Assembly: GCA_021373135.1 (NCBI GenBank) | Contig: JAJFTH010000010.1 | Span: forward strand, 1-64,000 | Reading direction: 5' to 3' | Origin: Bacteroidales bacterium | Lineage (GTDB): Bacteria; Bacteroidota; Bacteroidia; Bacteroidales; UBA1402 | DNA length: 64,000 nt | In this document: piece after piece, positions 24,983-35,944 of the stretch | Position numbering within the stretch: position 1 is the stretch's first letter | Layout of the letters: each line of letters opens with the position of its first letter | The notes under the pieces: model-generated | Seen by the model: only the letters and a program-made list of their open reading frames with translations | What the model was told of the DNA's origin: nothing | Databases searched by the model: none | Position numbers and translations under genes: made by a program

Positions 24983-25861
24983 TCAATAAATGGCTTTGCT
25001 TCCGGCAAGGAGTGTATTTTTCATCAGGGATACCCTGGTCATCAAACCTACCCCACCAGGAACGGGTGTGATATAGGAACACTTGGGAGCAACTTCATCA
25101 AAAGCCACATCCCCCATCAGTTTGAAACCACTTTTGGTTTTATCAGAGGGGACACGTGTTGTTCCGACATCTATCACAACAACGCCATCTTTCACCATAT
25201 CGGCTTTCAGAAATCCGGGTTTGCCAAGTGCACAAATGATAATATCGGCCGTGAGGCATTGTTCCTTGATATCTTTTGAGAAACTATGGACGACCGTCAC
25301 GGTGGCATTTCCCGGATACCCTTTTTGCATCAGCAAATTGGCTACAGGTTTGCCGACAATATTACTGCGCCCTATTACAACAACATGTTTTCCTGCTGTT
25401 TCAATTTTATAACGCTTAATCAGCTCAAGAATGCCGTCCGGAGTTGCAGAAACAAAAGCGGGCAAGCCAAGACTGACACGACCGACATTGACAGGGTTAA
25501 AACCATCCACATCCTTGCGATAATCTATGGCTTCGATAATTTTCTGTTCGGAGATCTGTTTCGGTAAAGGCAATTGGACGATAAAGCCATCCACATCCTC
25601 ATTTTTATTGAGTTTTTCAACTTCAGCCAACAATGTTTCTTCCGTAACATCATTTTCAAAACGAATCAATGTTGAGGTAAAGCCGCAATCTTCGCAATCT
25701 TTCACTTTACCGGCGACATACGTTTCGCTTCCTCCATCATGTCCAACCAAAATGGCAGCAAGGTGGGGACGTTTCTTCCCTTCGGAAATCATTTGTCGTA
25801 CCTGTGCGGCTATTTCTTCTTTTACGGCCTTGGAAACAACTTTTCCATCAATTAGTTGCAT
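24983..25861 (-). CDS. folD: Methylenetetrahydrofolate dehydrogenase/cyclohydrolase FolD
   Basis: FolD interconverts 5,10-methylene-THF and 10-formyl-THF, feeding purine and formyl-Met synthesis. The 292-residue protein has [18 protein letters not shown] near the start, the catalytic-domain motif [10 protein letters not shown], and the NADP-binding segment [17 protein letters not shown]. The C-terminus has [12 protein letters not shown] (usual [11 protein letters not shown]). I start at 25861 (MQLIDGKVV); the open frame extends 20 codons farther but those residues are not family-like. It follows ffh by 31 bases. Confidence 0.95.
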   Translation of the reverse strand: MQLIDGKVVSKAVKEEIAAQVRQMISEGKKRPHLAAILVGHDGGSETYVAGKVKDCEDCGFTSTLIRFENDVTEETLLAEVEKLNKNEDVDGFIVQLPLPKQISEQKIIEAIDYRKDVDGFNPVNVGRVSLGLPAFVSATPDGILELIKRYKIETAGKHVVVIGRSNIVGKPVANLLMQKGYPGNATVTVVHSFSKDIKEQCLTADIIICALGKPGFLKADMVKDGVVVIDVGTTRVPSDKTKSGFKLMGDVAFDEVAPKCSYITPVPGGVGLMTRVSLMKNTLLAGSKAIY

Positions 25862-25892
25862 ATATTTATTCTTAGTTTTTGAATTTCTACCA

Positions 25893-27221
25893 TTAGTGTC
25901 TGCGCATACCGGCCAGCCCATTTTTACCAGTTTTTGCCGTACTTACGGCATGCATCATTTTGCGGGTCTGGTCAAATTGTTTGAGCAGACGGTTCACTTC
26001 CTGAATGCTGGTACCACTACCGGCGGCTATACGCTGACGACGACTGGCATTGATAATGTCAGGACTGGTTCTTTCTTTGGGTGTCATGGAGCCGATGATG
26101 GCTTCAACACCTTTGAAAGCATTGTCATCTATATCTACATCTTTGATGGCTTTACCGACACCTGGTATCATGGATGCCAAATCTTTCAGGTTTCCCATTT
26201 TCTTGATCTGAGTAATCTGAGCTACGAAATCGTTGAAATCAAATTGGTTTTTCGCAATTTTTTTGGACAAACGACGGGCTTCTTCTTCGTTATATTGCTC
26301 CTGCGCCTTTTCAACAAGGGAAACAACGTCACCCATACCGAGAATACGGTCGGCCATACGTTTGGGATAAAAAGTATCGATGGCTTCCATCTTTTCACCG
26401 GTACCTACAAACTTGATAGGCTTATTCACCACCGTACGGATAGAAAGTGCAGCACCACCACGGGTATCACCATCTAATTTGGTCAATACGACACCGTCAA
26501 AATCAAGGCGGTCATTGAATTCCCTGGCTGTATTCACGGCATCCTGACCAGTCATTGCATCGACAACAAACAAGATCTCCTGAGGATTGATTGCTTTCTT
26601 GAGTGCTGCAACCTCATTCATCATCACTTCATCCACAGCCAAACGACCGGCGGTATCTATGATGACCAGGTCATGTCCGTTTTTCCTGGCATAGGAGACG
26701 GCATTCTGTGCGATGGTAACAGGATTCTGATTATCAGGCTCGCTGTAGACTTCCACTTCAATTTGAGCACCAATCACTTTCAACTGTTCGACGGCAGCAG
26801 GACGATACACATCACAGGCAACCAGCATCGGGTTCTTGCCACGTTTGGATTTAAGCATCTTAGCCAGCTTTCCTGAAAAAGTGGTTTTACCGGAACCTTG
26901 CAGACCGGACATCAAAATGACAGCCGGACTTCCTTTGAGATTGATGTCGACCAGATCTCCACCCATGAGGTTTGACAACTCATCATGTACGATTTTGATC
27001 ATCATTTCCTTGGGCTTGACGGACTTCAGCACGTCTTGTCCCATGGCTTTATCCTTAACGTCTTCTGTGAATTTCTTGGCTATCTTATAGTTGACATCGG
27101 CATCAAGAAGGGCACGACGAACATCTTTAAGCGTTTCTGCAACGTTGATTTCAGTGATTTTTCCCTGTCCTTTCAGTATCTGAAAAGACCGTTCCAACCG
27201 GTCACTTAAATTTTCAAACAT
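25893..27221 (-). CDS. ffh: Signal recognition particle protein Ffh
   Basis: Ffh binds signal peptides of nascent membrane proteins and, with SRP RNA and FtsY, delivers ribosomes to the membrane. The N domain is residues 1-90. The G domain has the P-loop [34 protein letters not shown] and [13 protein letters not shown]. The M domain closes with an SRP RNA-binding helix ([11 protein letters not shown]) and ends in GMRRH. The length of 442 aa is normal. It is transcribed with folD from a full consensus promoter at 27262-27292. Confidence 0.97.
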   Translation of the reverse strand: MFENLSDRLERSFQILKGQGKITEINVAETLKDVRRALLDADVNYKIAKKFTEDVKDKAMGQDVLKSVKPKEMMIKIVHDELSNLMGGDLVDINLKGSPAVILMSGLQGSGKTTFSGKLAKMLKSKRGKNPMLVACDVYRPAAVEQLKVIGAQIEVEVYSEPDNQNPVTIAQNAVSYARKNGHDLVIIDTAGRLAVDEVMMNEVAALKKAINPQEILFVVDAMTGQDAVNTAREFNDRLDFDGVVLTKLDGDTRGGAALSIRTVVNKPIKFVGTGEKMEAIDTFYPKRMADRILGMGDVVSLVEKAQEQYNEEEARRLSKKIAKNQFDFNDFVAQITQIKKMGNLKDLASMIPGVGKAIKDVDIDDNAFKGVEAIIGSMTPKERTSPDIINASRRQRIAAGSGTSIQEVNRLLKQFDQTRKMMHAVSTAKTGKNGLAGMRRH

Positions 27222-27261
27222 ATCTTATGGTTGATGTTAATACTTTATTTTTTAAGAAGGG

Positions 27262-27292
27262 CAAAAGTACAAAAAAGGAGAATGATGTGCAA
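27262..27292 (-). promoter_or_regulatory. ffh-folD promoter
   Basis: On the minus strand TTG (27292-27290) is 20 bases upstream of TACTTTTG (27269-27262). The start would be about 35 bases before the ffh ATG at 27221. Confidence 0.82.
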
Positions 27293-27360
27293 GTACTTAT
27301 CTCGTGTCCGAATACAAGAAATTCAAGTCTGAAGGGGTAATCCGAAAAAGGGAGCAGAAA

Positions 27361-28377
27361 CTATTGGATCTCCAGGTCGGCAAAAACAGGTAAATGATCA
27401 CTGAAACCTCCTTGATAGGACATTCCATGATAGGTACGGAAAGGCTTTCTGCCCAACCAGCGTTCATCCTGAATCAGCAGAAAATCAGCAGAAAAGATAT
27501 GTGCTTCGGGAGCTTTTTTCAACAAGTTTCCCGAAACAATCATCTGATCCAGGATACCCCATTCTGCCTGGTACTTGTTGGTCCCAACATCAGGATTTCC
27601 GCAAAAAGGCAGCATCAGATTATATAGATGCTTGTCCTTTGGAAAAGGTACAGGCGGTGTGGCCGACAAGTCAACAGAAAGAGACCGATTGGTAGGATAA
27701 TCATTGAAATCACCCATAATCAACACGTTTGAATTTTTTTGAACGGAAAAAATGGAATCCACTTTTGTCCGGATTAATTTGGCCACGACCCTACGGGCAT
27801 CTTCGGACTCTAGTTCGCCCCCCAATCTGGAAGGAAAATGACAAACAAAAAGGTGTAAGATTTGGTTTGTATAAGTTTTCCCGCAAACATATAAAATATC
27901 ACGGGTCAGCTTCTTGGGATTTCTATGAAAAACCACATGTATGGAGGCATGACTGACAACTGTAAACAAATAGCGGTTATACAAAAGACAAACGTCAATC
28001 CCTCTTGCATCCGGAGATTCATCATGTATATACGAATAGGCTGCGTTTTTTAAGGGAGAGTTTTTGATCAAACTTCGGATACAATTCTCATTTTCGACTT
28101 CAGCCAGTCCGACGATTTCCGGGAACTTATCCTCTCCTACCGCAGAAATGACCTTGGATATCTGACCTGTCTTTTTCCAGAAACGCGTAGGAGTCCACCC
28201 CATCGTTCCACCCGGCAGAAAATCCCTGTCATTTTTCAAGCTGTCATGTCGGCAATCGAAGAAGTTTTCCACATTGTAAAACATCACACGAAATCCTTCC
28301 CTTGCAGGACAAAGCGAGGAAAAGACAATCAGGAAACAAAAAAAGGCGAAAGGCTTCTTCATGAATATCTTCTTCAT
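27361..28377 (-). CDS. Secreted endonuclease/exonuclease/phosphatase-family protein
   Basis: This 338-residue protein has a signal peptide (cleavage near LCPA-REG) and an EEP domain of the DNase I/exonuclease III fold. Visible motifs are MFYNVENFFD, the metal-binding glutamate in GLAEVENE, IMGDFNDYP and the final SDHLPV histidine. Homologues in Bacteroidota are extracellular nucleases or phosphatases of unknown substrate. It is the last gene of a pepD / beta-helix lipoprotein / EEP run, with 48 bases to the preceding gene. Confidence 0.85.
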   Translation of the reverse strand: MKKIFMKKPFAFFCFLIVFSSLCPAREGFRVMFYNVENFFDCRHDSLKNDRDFLPGGTMGWTPTRFWKKTGQISKVISAVGEDKFPEIVGLAEVENENCIRSLIKNSPLKNAAYSYIHDESPDARGIDVCLLYNRYLFTVVSHASIHVVFHRNPKKLTRDILYVCGKTYTNQILHLFVCHFPSRLGGELESEDARRVVAKLIRTKVDSIFSVQKNSNVLIMGDFNDYPTNRSLSVDLSATPPVPFPKDKHLYNLMLPFCGNPDVGTNKYQAEWGILDQMIVSGNLLKKAPEAHIFSADFLLIQDERWLGRKPFRTYHGMSYQGGFSDHLPVFADLEIQ

Positions 28378-28425
28378 TGGATCTCAAAGTTATTCAAATT
28401 TAAATAATAAACAATTAATTGATGA

Positions 28426-29853
28426 TTATTTATTTTCACGAAACCATTCGTAGGCTCCAATATCCGGTTTGGAATCAGCCACGCGAGATACACCGTTCAT
28501 GTCATTCGGATAAAGATTTGAGAATGTGATGTCCGCACAATCACGTGCCGCAGAAAGTGAATCGATTCGAAAATCGTATTGATAATTCTCAGCTTCAGTG
28601 CCTAATTTCAAAAAAAGAGGGTCTTTAGAAAAAATACAGTCTGTGGTTGTGGCATAAGTCGAAAGAGTCGTTTGATCCGTCCGCACCAAGCAGTTCTTGA
28701 ACAACAAGTCCCAGATGATCTGAGCATCTTTCAGGTAACTGATATTCACCTCCGAGACCTGGGATCCATAAACGATGCAATTTACGAAACGAGCCGTCAA
28801 CGGGCTTTTTTCAAAATAATTGACCAAATCAAGTGCAAAACCTTCCCTATTGATTAAACGCTGATAATTAGCGATGGTACAATGGATAAAATCAGACGTT
28901 CCGCCCTTCAGATAGACTGTTGACCCTCCGCTATTGGTCAGCTGGCTGTTAGCCACGACTATTTTACAGTGGAAACCGAAAATACAGTTGACAGCCATAT
29001 TATGGATCACAGAATTCTTCAGGGTTAGTTTTGTCTCGTCCAAAGAGGATGAATCCGCCACCAAACCAGAATATGCACCCCTGATATTCACATGATCGAA
29101 CACATTCCCATAGCTGGACTCTGCCAAATATATATATTCCCATTGCCCGGGATAATTATCATAAGGAAAGTCCGTCAATACATCATCAAGCCTATCTCCG
29201 CGAAATGTGACAGGGGCTGAAGAAGAGCCGGTAGCTTCGATGGATCCGTACGCTATCAACCTTGCGGCATTGTGAAAATGGAGCGTCGTCCCTTCTGTTA
29301 TATGAAGGGTTACATCTTTTGCAACGACCAGACTATCGTAAATGATAAAAGGTTTGTCAGAAGTCAGTGTCGTATCCGACGTAATGGTCTTGCCATGCCA
29401 AATGACGGCATCCCGGCTGTAAGCCTCCAGCACAATTTGCTTTTGTCCGCCATTTGACTGAAAAAGGATAATATCACTGACGAGCAAAGGTTGACCGGAA
29501 CCTTGTTCTGAAGGAGTCAGTTCTACAAAAAGGAACAAGCTGTCTTTTGCCGGAATATCCACGTTGGCGAAAGATTTGCCGGAAAGTCCGTCCACATTGA
29601 TGCGAAATCCATTTGTACCTTCTTTCAAACGGATGTCGGATATCCTGATCTTACGGTTGCCGGTATTGTATATTTTCAACCAGGCTGTGGTGGTGCCTAT
29701 AGTCGAAAAAACGGTGTCAAAAGAAAGAGTATCCGTGGAAAAGCGCAAGGCATCCATCGGATCAGAAGCAAAACCCTCATCCTGTGAACAAGCGGAGAAA
29801 AAGAATGTTGTGCTTAATAAAATCAGCAGGAAAGCAGGAATAATCGACTTCAT
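28426..29853 (-). CDS. Beta-helix lipoprotein
   Basis: This 475-residue lipoprotein (lipobox FFSAC, Cys21) is exported. The first ~130 residues form an immunoglobulin-like segment (KIYNTGNRKIRISDIRL). The rest has right-handed beta-helix features (VTLHITEGTTLHFHNAARL, then GNVFDHVNIRGAYSG and LKNSVIHNMA). It ends with PDIGAYEW, the choice-of-anchor Q-type ending common in Bacteroidota surface proteins. A ligand or enzymatic role cannot be assigned. It lies 19 bases after pepD. Confidence 0.78.
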   Translation of the reverse strand: MKSIIPAFLLILLSTTFFFSACSQDEGFASDPMDALRFSTDTLSFDTVFSTIGTTTAWLKIYNTGNRKIRISDIRLKEGTNGFRINVDGLSGKSFANVDIPAKDSLFLFVELTPSEQGSGQPLLVSDIILFQSNGGQKQIVLEAYSRDAVIWHGKTITSDTTLTSDKPFIIYDSLVVAKDVTLHITEGTTLHFHNAARLIAYGSIEATGSSSAPVTFRGDRLDDVLTDFPYDNYPGQWEYIYLAESSYGNVFDHVNIRGAYSGLVADSSSLDETKLTLKNSVIHNMAVNCIFGFHCKIVVANSQLTNSGGSTVYLKGGTSDFIHCTIANYQRLINREGFALDLVNYFEKSPLTARFVNCIVYGSQVSEVNISYLKDAQIIWDLLFKNCLVRTDQTTLSTYATTTDCIFSKDPLFLKLGTEAENYQYDFRIDSLSAARDCADITFSNLYPNDMNGVSRVADSKPDIGAYEWFRENK

Positions 29854-29872
29854 ATATCTTTCTGTTTGAAAA

Positions 29873-31327
29873 TTATAAACGTTTCAGACTCTCAGTCAAC
29901 AAGATCCAGAAATTCTTCACAGCCGGAATATGCAATCTTTCATCAGGTGAATGTACACCCCTCATGGTCGGGCCAATGGAAACCATATCAAGACTGGGGT
30001 ATTTTTGCAGGAACAAACCACATTCAAGTCCGGCATGGATGGCTTTTACCTTGGGGGCAGTACCAAACAGCTCTTGATAGGTACTGGCGACGATCTTCAC
30101 CAATGCAGCATCAGGATTGGGATTCCAGCCCGGATATCCATCCCCATGGTTAGCGGAGATTCCAGCCAGAGAAAACAGGGCCTCCAACCGGTGACTGAGT
30201 GCAAATTTGGAAACTTCCACCGAACTTCTCTGAGAAGTTGTTATAACCCATTCTTTTTCACCACCTTGTTTGACAGAAGCCAGATTGAGGGAAGTTTCCA
30301 CCAGCCCCGGAAGTTTATAGGACATGGCTATGACGCCGTTCAAACAGGCATACATGACAGAGATGAAACGGGTACTGTCAGATTTGGACAACACTTCGAC
30401 CGGCATTTGGGTTGATTCCATCTCCAGATTGATTCCAGGTTCGATGTCTCCGAATTCTTCTTCCAGGTCAGCCAGATAACAATTCAGACGAGCCCTGATT
30501 TGCTCCTTCTGGCTCCAGGGTACGCCAACGATGCAGGAAGCCTCACGCGGGATGGCGTTGGAAAGGTTTCCACCTTTGAAGTCCGCCAGGCGCAAATCTG
30601 TTTCTGCATTTTCATGCCAAAGAAATCGTGCCAGTAAATGATTGGCATTACCCCTGCCCTTTTCAATATCATCACCGGAATGTCCACCCGTCAAACCTTT
30701 CAGGGCTATCTTGACATAAAAATAGTCAGAAGGTGCAGGTTCAGTCTTATAATTAAAGGAAAACTTCGAATTCATTCCACCTGCACAACCGATAAAGATT
30801 TCCCCTTCATCTTCTGAATCCAGATTGATCAGACATGTTCCGGTAAAAAAGCCAGCTTCCAAACCAAAAGCACCATACAGCCCGGTTTCTTCATCCACTG
30901 TAAACAGGCATTCCACAGGGCCATGTACCAGATCATCAGAAGCAAGTACAGCCAATTGGGCAGCCATCCCGATGCCGTTATCCGCACCAAGAGTGGTACC
31001 TTTAGCTTTCAACCACTCACCATCAATATAGGTTTCTATGGGATCCGTATCAAAATTGTGGCTGACATCCGCGTTTTTATCAGCAACCATATCCATATGG
31101 GCCTGCAAAACGACAACTGGCTTATTTTCATATCCCATAGTGGCAGATTTGGATATCAACACATTACCTACTGAATCCCGTTTACTTTCCAGACCTTTTT
31201 CCGCAGCAAATGCCAACAGCCAATCCTGTAGGGCTTGAGTTTTTCCAGATGGTCTTGGAATACGGCAGATTTTCATAAAAAAGTCCCACAACAAAGCAGG
31301 CTCAAGAGACTTAACATTTTGATTCAT
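29873..31327 (-). CDS. pepD: Aminoacyl-histidine dipeptidase (M20, PepD-like)
   Basis: PepD cleaves carnosine and other Xaa-His dipeptides in the cytoplasm. At 484 aa it has the M20 two-domain layout. Metal-binding motifs are VVLQAHMDMVADK, TLGADNGIGMA, DEETGLYGA and the final histidine region DMVSIGPTMRGVHSPDE. It heads an apparent three-gene operon with two exported proteins. The ompH-like gene is divergent from it. Confidence 0.93.
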   Translation of the reverse strand: MNQNVKSLEPALLWDFFMKICRIPRPSGKTQALQDWLLAFAAEKGLESKRDSVGNVLISKSATMGYENKPVVVLQAHMDMVADKNADVSHNFDTDPIETYIDGEWLKAKGTTLGADNGIGMAAQLAVLASDDLVHGPVECLFTVDEETGLYGAFGLEAGFFTGTCLINLDSEDEGEIFIGCAGGMNSKFSFNYKTEPAPSDYFYVKIALKGLTGGHSGDDIEKGRGNANHLLARFLWHENAETDLRLADFKGGNLSNAIPREASCIVGVPWSQKEQIRARLNCYLADLEEEFGDIEPGINLEMESTQMPVEVLSKSDSTRFISVMYACLNGVIAMSYKLPGLVETSLNLASVKQGGEKEWVITTSQRSSVEVSKFALSHRLEALFSLAGISANHGDGYPGWNPNPDAALVKIVASTYQELFGTAPKVKAIHAGLECGLFLQKYPSLDMVSIGPTMRGVHSPDERLHIPAVKNFWILLTESLKRL

Positions 31328-31471
31328 AATATTTTTTTAAATATTTAATTAAAACTCTAAAGAATGTGCAATCGTATAAAATAGCTATTAAAAATGGTTA
31401 AAATGACGCAAACACGACCTTTTTGTCTGACAAAAATAAGGAATTTATATCAACGAGTTTGGATAAAACAG

Positions 31472-31479
31472 TATATTTG
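31472..31479 (+). promoter_or_regulatory. -7 box for the ompH-like gene
   Basis: TATATTTG fits TANNTTTG. A TTTG lies only 10 bases upstream, which is too close, so the -33 is missing. The transcript would have a leader of about 135 nt. Confidence 0.45.
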
Positions 31480-31621
31480 CAATTCAAAATTCGGAAGAGA
31501 CTTAATATCTGTCTCAAATCAAAGATAAAAGGCTTTGATAAAAAATGGTTATGAATTTTCCCAAAGAACTGAACAAAACAAAAAAACTACTCTGGACATT
31601 TTCCAGAATAATAAAAAAGAA

Positions 31622-32233
31622 ATGAAACATACAAACACCATCGTAAACATTGTCCTGGCTATCAGTATTATCGTTTTGTACATATTGCATTTTTGCAGTA
31701 ATGATAGTAGTAATTGTAAATCATCCAAAATTTCATCCAGAGCGATCTCCAGTTCAAAAGAGATGCCAATAGCTTACATCAATATAGATTCCCTGTTGCA
31801 GAACTATTCCTATTCCAAAGATCTAAACGAGGTCTTGATCCGCAAGCGAGAAAACGCACAAGCCACGCTGACACAAAAAGCCCGTCAATTGGATGCTGAT
31901 ATGCAAGAATTCCAACGCAAGCATGAAAACAATGCTTTCCTTTCTGAACAAAGTTTCAAGAGCCAGCAACAAGCTTTGGTAAAAAAACAGCAAAATTTGC
32001 AGCAACTGGAAGAAAATCTGACGCAAGAATTGGTCAAGGAACAGCAAAAAATGAACGAGCAACTCAGAGATTCCATCTATAAATTCCTTCGTTCCTACAA
32101 CAAGGATAAGAAATATCAGATGATTATCAGTAATACCATGAATGATAATATTATGATAGCAGATCCTATCTACAACATTACAAACGATGTTGTAGATGCA
32201 TTGAACAGCAAATACAAAAAGAGCGAAGATTGA
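31622..32233 (+). CDS. OmpH/Skp-like periplasmic chaperone
   Basis: This protein of about 203 aa has an N-terminal hydrophobic segment (IVNIVLAISIIVLYILHF) that anchors or exports it. The OmpH domain begins IAYINIDSLLQNY, followed by a long coiled coil rich in Gln, Lys and Glu (residues ~75-160) as in Skp, which holds outer-membrane proteins in the periplasm. I prefer the ATG at 31622, because the open frame from 31535 puts 29 hydrophilic residues before the membrane segment. A terminator follows at 32253-32280. Confidence 0.82.
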   Translation: MKHTNTIVNIVLAISIIVLYILHFCSNDSSNCKSSKISSRAISSSKEMPIAYINIDSLLQNYSYSKDLNEVLIRKRENAQATLTQKARQLDADMQEFQRKHENNAFLSEQSFKSQQQALVKKQQNLQQLEENLTQELVKEQQKMNEQLRDSIYKFLRSYNKDKKYQMIISNTMNDNIMIADPIYNITNDVVDALNSKYKKSED

Positions 32234-32252
32234 CTTTTTCCCATAAATAATT

Positions 32253-32280
32253 AAAGGCAGAAGCATGGTTTCTGCCTTTT
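32253..32280 (+). terminator. Intrinsic terminator after the ompH-like gene
   Basis: A 10-bp stem (AAAGGCAGAA at 32253-32262, complement at 32270-32279) with a 7-base loop is followed by further T residues. Confidence 0.9.
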
Positions 32281-32285
32281 TTGCA

Positions 32286-32293
32286 TATATTTG
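32286..32293 (+). promoter_or_regulatory. Candidate -7 box upstream of lon
   Basis: TATATTTG fits TANNTTTG but sits right behind the ompH terminator and has no -33 TTG. It would start a lon transcript with an ~80 nt leader that spans the putative heat-shock element. Confidence 0.4.
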
Positions 32294-32315
32294 GACCTTC
32301 ATGTTCGAATATTAC

Positions 32316-32356
32316 GCCAATATGTCATCACCTGCATTTTGGCATAAATATTGACA
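32316..32356 (+). promoter_or_regulatory. Putative heat-shock element upstream of lon
   Basis: GCCAATATGTCA (32316-32327), 13 bases, GGCATAA (32341-32347), then TTGACA at 32351-32356. The same first part and 13-base spacing occur before grpE, and a related form occurs before hsp20. TGGCAT-N5-TTGAC resembles a sigma-54 -24/-12 site except for the -12 GC. It ends 25 bases before the lon ATG. Confidence 0.5.
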
Positions 32357-32380
32357 TTACCTTCCAATAAATAGAACCCT

Positions 32381-34858
32381 ATGGACATTCAAATAAAGAA
32401 ACGACTTTCAGATGACGTCGAAGAAATAGACTCTGAATTCATTCCGATGATTTCCGAGAACGAAGAAGACCAACGCCTACAACAGACAGATCTTCCGGAC
32501 ACTTTACCCATACTACCATTGCGGAATATGGTTCTGTTTTCCGGGGTAGTCATGCCTGTCACCATCGGACGCAACAAATCACTCCGGCTTGTTCGTGAAA
32601 CATATCAGAAAGAAGCCTTATTGGCTGTTTTTACTCAGATTGATGCCAATGTTGATGACCCGGGAGCCAAAGATTTGTACCCAAACGGCCTTGTAGCTCG
32701 TATCATACGGATTCTTGAAATGCCGGACAATACCACAACGGTTATTATCCAAGGTATGAAACGTTGCCTTTTGGATGAATTGGTTTCAACGGAACCCTAT
32801 CTCAGAGGTCGTGTGAAAATTATCGAAGAGACCCCTTACATTAAAGAAGACCGTGAATTTGAGGCACTGATACAAGCCATCAAGGAACTTTCCATCAAGA
32901 TTATCAAAAACTCCGGCAATATGCCTCAAGAGGCGACTTTTGCCATTCGAAATATTGAACAGCCATTCGCATTAGTCAACTTCATCTGTTCTAATTTTGC
33001 TTTCAAGCTTCAGGATAAACTAAGTCTTTTGAAGATGGATGATTTCAAGGACCGTTGCTATAAGTTGCTTGAAATTATGACTAAGGAATCACAGTTGCTG
33101 GAACTCAAAGTTTCCATCCAATCCAAAGCCCGTGAAGACATCAATCAGCAACAACGTGAATACTTCCTGCAACAACAGATCAAGACCATTCAGGATGAAT
33201 TGGGAGGAAATACTCAGGAACAGGATGCCAAAGACATGCGTGATAAGGCTTCCAAGAAGAAATGGTCCGAGCAGACCGGTGAAATTTTCGAAAAGGAATT
33301 GGAAAAACTGGAACGCACCAGCCCACATTCTCCCGATTATTCAACCCAGCTCAATTATCTGACCTATTTGTTGGATCTACCCTGGAACGAATATTCCAAA
33401 GATAACTTTAATCTAAAACGAGCAAAAAAAGTACTCGACCGTGATCATTACGGACTGGAAAAAGTCAAGGAACGCATTCTGGAACATTTGGCAGTACTGA
33501 AGTTGAAAGGTGACATGAAATCCCCCATCATTTGTCTATACGGCCCTCCTGGAGTTGGCAAGACTTCACTTGGTAAATCCGTTGCAGAAGCCTTAAGCCG
33601 CAAATACGTCCGTATTTCTCTCGGCGGTATGCATGATGAAGCTGAAATCAGGGGACACCGTCGTACCTATATTGGAGCCATGCCTGGACGAATCATTCAA
33701 AGCATCATCAAAGCCGGGACATCAAACCCTGTTTTTATATTGGACGAAATAGACAAATTGGGAAATGACTTTCGCGGAGATCCTTCTTCAGCTTTGCTGG
33801 AAGTGCTTGACCCCGAGCAAAACAGTGCATTTCACGATAATTTCATTGATATTGATTTTGACTTGTCAAAAGTACTTTTCATAGCAACAGCCAATAATTT
33901 AAGCACCGTTTCCGCACCATTGCGTGACCGTATGGAGATTATCGATATTTCAGGATATCTCGCTGAAGAAAAGGTTGAGATTGCCAGCAGGCATTTGATA
34001 CCAAAGGAGATGGACAATCACGGAATACATGCAGATAAGCTTCAGATCAACAAACCGGCCATCAAGGAAATCATCGAATCATATACCCGTGAATCAGGTG
34101 TACGTGAACTGGACAAGAAGATTGCAAAGATCATGCGAAAAGTAGCCGGCAAAGTCGCAGAAGATGATAGCTTCACAGAAACCATCACCCCGGAAAAGGT
34201 GAAAGATTATCTGGGAATGGTCGAATTCACGCGTGACCGCTACCAAGGCAATGAATACGCAGGAGTTGTAACAGGTTTGGCCTGGACATCTGTAGGCGGA
34301 GAGATCTTGTTCATTGAGTCCAGCCTAAGCAAAGGCAAAGCAGGCAAACTGACATTAACGGGAAATCTCGGGGACGTCATGAAAGAATCTGCAGTCATTG
34401 CCCTCGAATATATCAAGGCACATGCTTCACAAATAGGTATTGAGGATTCGATCTTCGAAAACTGGAATGTTCACATTCATGTTCCGGAAGGTGCCATTCC
34501 AAAGGATGGTCCGTCTGCCGGTGTGACAATGGCCACTTCTTTGGTTTCTTCTTTCACCCAACGCAAGGTTCGAAAAAACTTGGCCATGACGGGAGAAATC
34601 ACCTTGCGCGGACGTGTTCTTCCTGTCGGAGGCATCAAAGAAAAGATTCTGGCAGCCAAACGTGCAGATATCAAAGAAATTATCCTTTGCGAAGAAAATC
34701 GCAAAGATATCGAGGACATCAAGGACATCTACATCAAAGGACTGACTTTCCACTTTGTGAAAGACATCAAAGAGGTATTGAAATATGCACTGCTCGATGA
34801 ATTGGTCGACAACCCGGTGAACTTGAAGGTTGAAGAAAAAGAGAATTCCGAATCCTAA
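32381..34858 (+). CDS. lon: ATP-dependent protease Lon
   Basis: Lon degrades misfolded and regulatory proteins in the cytoplasm. The 825-residue protein has an N-terminal LON substrate domain ([19 protein letters not shown]). The AAA+ module has Walker [14 protein letters not shown] and Walker [12 protein letters not shown]. The S16 protease domain has catalytic Ser712 in KDGPSAGV and a catalytic lysine in the following [12 protein letters not shown] region. It is flanked by the ompH-like gene and, on the opposite strand, by the FkbH/ACP/MBOAT operon. A putative heat-shock element lies just upstream. Confidence 0.97.
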   Translation: MDIQIKKRLSDDVEEIDSEFIPMISENEEDQRLQQTDLPDTLPILPLRNMVLFSGVVMPVTIGRNKSLRLVRETYQKEALLAVFTQIDANVDDPGAKDLYPNGLVARIIRILEMPDNTTTVIIQGMKRCLLDELVSTEPYLRGRVKIIEETPYIKEDREFEALIQAIKELSIKIIKNSGNMPQEATFAIRNIEQPFALVNFICSNFAFKLQDKLSLLKMDDFKDRCYKLLEIMTKESQLLELKVSIQSKAREDINQQQREYFLQQQIKTIQDELGGNTQEQDAKDMRDKASKKKWSEQTGEIFEKELEKLERTSPHSPDYSTQLNYLTYLLDLPWNEYSKDNFNLKRAKKVLDRDHYGLEKVKERILEHLAVLKLKGDMKSPIICLYGPPGVGKTSLGKSVAEALSRKYVRISLGGMHDEAEIRGHRRTYIGAMPGRIIQSIIKAGTSNPVFILDEIDKLGNDFRGDPSSALLEVLDPEQNSAFHDNFIDIDFDLSKVLFIATANNLSTVSAPLRDRMEIIDISGYLAEEKVEIASRHLIPKEMDNHGIHADKLQINKPAIKEIIESYTRESGVRELDKKIAKIMRKVAGKVAEDDSFTETITPEKVKDYLGMVEFTRDRYQGNEYAGVVTGLAWTSVGGEILFIESSLSKGKAGKLTLTGNLGDVMKESAVIALEYIKAHASQIGIEDSIFENWNVHIHVPEGAIPKDGPSAGVTMATSLVSSFTQRKVRKNLAMTGEITLRGRVLPVGGIKEKILAAKRADIKEIILCEENRKDIEDIKDIYIKGLTFHFVKDIKEVLKYALLDELVDNPVNLKVEEKENSES

Positions 34859-34870
34859 GACAGATAGAGC

Positions 34871-35941
34871 TCAAAAAGATCGCTTTTTAAAAATAATTTC
34901 AATTCCCTTATCGTTCAAATGTACACCATCATAAAAGCAGGTTTCATTACAACCGCAATTATCTGGATTATATGATCCTATTATTTCAAGGTTATTCAAT
35001 ACTGAAAACTTATGGATATAATCCATAGCGAATCTTGCATATTCATAATGTTTTTGTGACATCATTTTATGATAAACGATGGGATGATATGGTGCACAAA
35101 ACACCCTGATTTGAACTCCGTCTTTTTTCACATCATCAATAAAAATCTGTAACTCTTTTTTATATTTATCCGATAAATTGTCATAAGAATCAAATTGTTG
35201 ATAGGTCCATTTCGATGCTGCAATATTAACATCTTTCTGTTCTGGATTTCTGAATTTCTCATCATAACTTAGAGATCCATCATCATGTATTGTTTTACCC
35301 GGATTATCATAGTTATTTGTAGCAGTAAGAACTATCTGATTACCTTTCGCCGTATCTTCTATCTTATGGGTTAGCACCATTACAGAACTTTGGAAGTAAG
35401 ACATTGAAAATAAGTTCTTTAATCTCATCATATTTGCCATTGAAGTTTCTTCTTTGACTTTGGATTCATTATGAATGAAAGCATTATAATAGGCTGCATT
35501 ATCCTTCCATCTGGTATCCGCATTGTTTTCATTGAACAATTGAGGATCAAGACCTATAATCATATTCTTAACCTTTATTCCTGACAGTTTGGTTATGTAA
35601 TACATCGATATCATATCTTCCAATGAAGCACCACTCAAACTCAAATTTAAGACATTGCCATCTTGAAGGACCTTCTCCGATATTAACATTGTCCGACTTG
35701 GACCTAAAATCAAATGATCAACATTTTTACTATATCTCTGAATCAGAAATCTTTTTAAGAAACGTTCATTCATATTTGCATCCGAATTGGTTGCATTTTT
35801 TCCGGAAATCAGAATATCAACAATTGATTTTTCATATTTACCACCATCATAAACGTGTGATGGATCAACAAAATAAATGCAAAGAGGAATTGCTGACAAT
35901 ATCATTACAAGCAATATCAATTTAAATATAAACCTTTTCAT
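34871..35941 (-). CDS. SGNH-like exported protein paired with an MBOAT
   Basis: This 356-residue protein has one N-terminal membrane segment (residues 5-24) and a periplasmic domain. GPSRT (Ser82) fits the SGNH block I serine, and DGVHLN near the C-terminus (Asp338, His341) fits the block V Asp/His pair. AlgJ/AlgX and DltD, the partners of MBOAT acyltransferases, have this layout. It is the last gene of the eight-gene operon, 3 bases after the MBOAT gene. I infer that it hands the exported acyl group to a surface acceptor. It has no close named family that I recognise. Confidence 0.7.
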   Translation of the reverse strand: MKRFIFKLILLVMILSAIPLCIYFVDPSHVYDGGKYEKSIVDILISGKNATNSDANMNERFLKRFLIQRYSKNVDHLILGPSRTMLISEKVLQDGNVLNLSLSGASLEDMISMYYITKLSGIKVKNMIIGLDPQLFNENNADTRWKDNAAYYNAFIHNESKVKEETSMANMMRLKNLFSMSYFQSSVMVLTHKIEDTAKGNQIVLTATNNYDNPGKTIHDDGSLSYDEKFRNPEQKDVNIAASKWTYQQFDSYDNLSDKYKKELQIFIDDVKKDGVQIRVFCAPYHPIVYHKMMSQKHYEYARFAMDYIHKFSVLNNLEIIGSYNPDNCGCNETCFYDGVHLNDKGIEIIFKKRSF

Positions 35942-35944
35942 ATC

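Noticed and set aside
25527..26477. A 316-codon open frame on the plus strand
   Set aside because: It lies wholly antisense to folD and ffh, whose protein motifs are unmistakable. Its translation has no recognisable domain and is a by-product of their codon usage.
32341..32356. A firm sigma-54 promoter call for lon
   Set aside because: The spacing fits, but the -12 GC is replaced by GA, and the sites at hsp20 and grpE deviate further. It is kept only as a resemblance.
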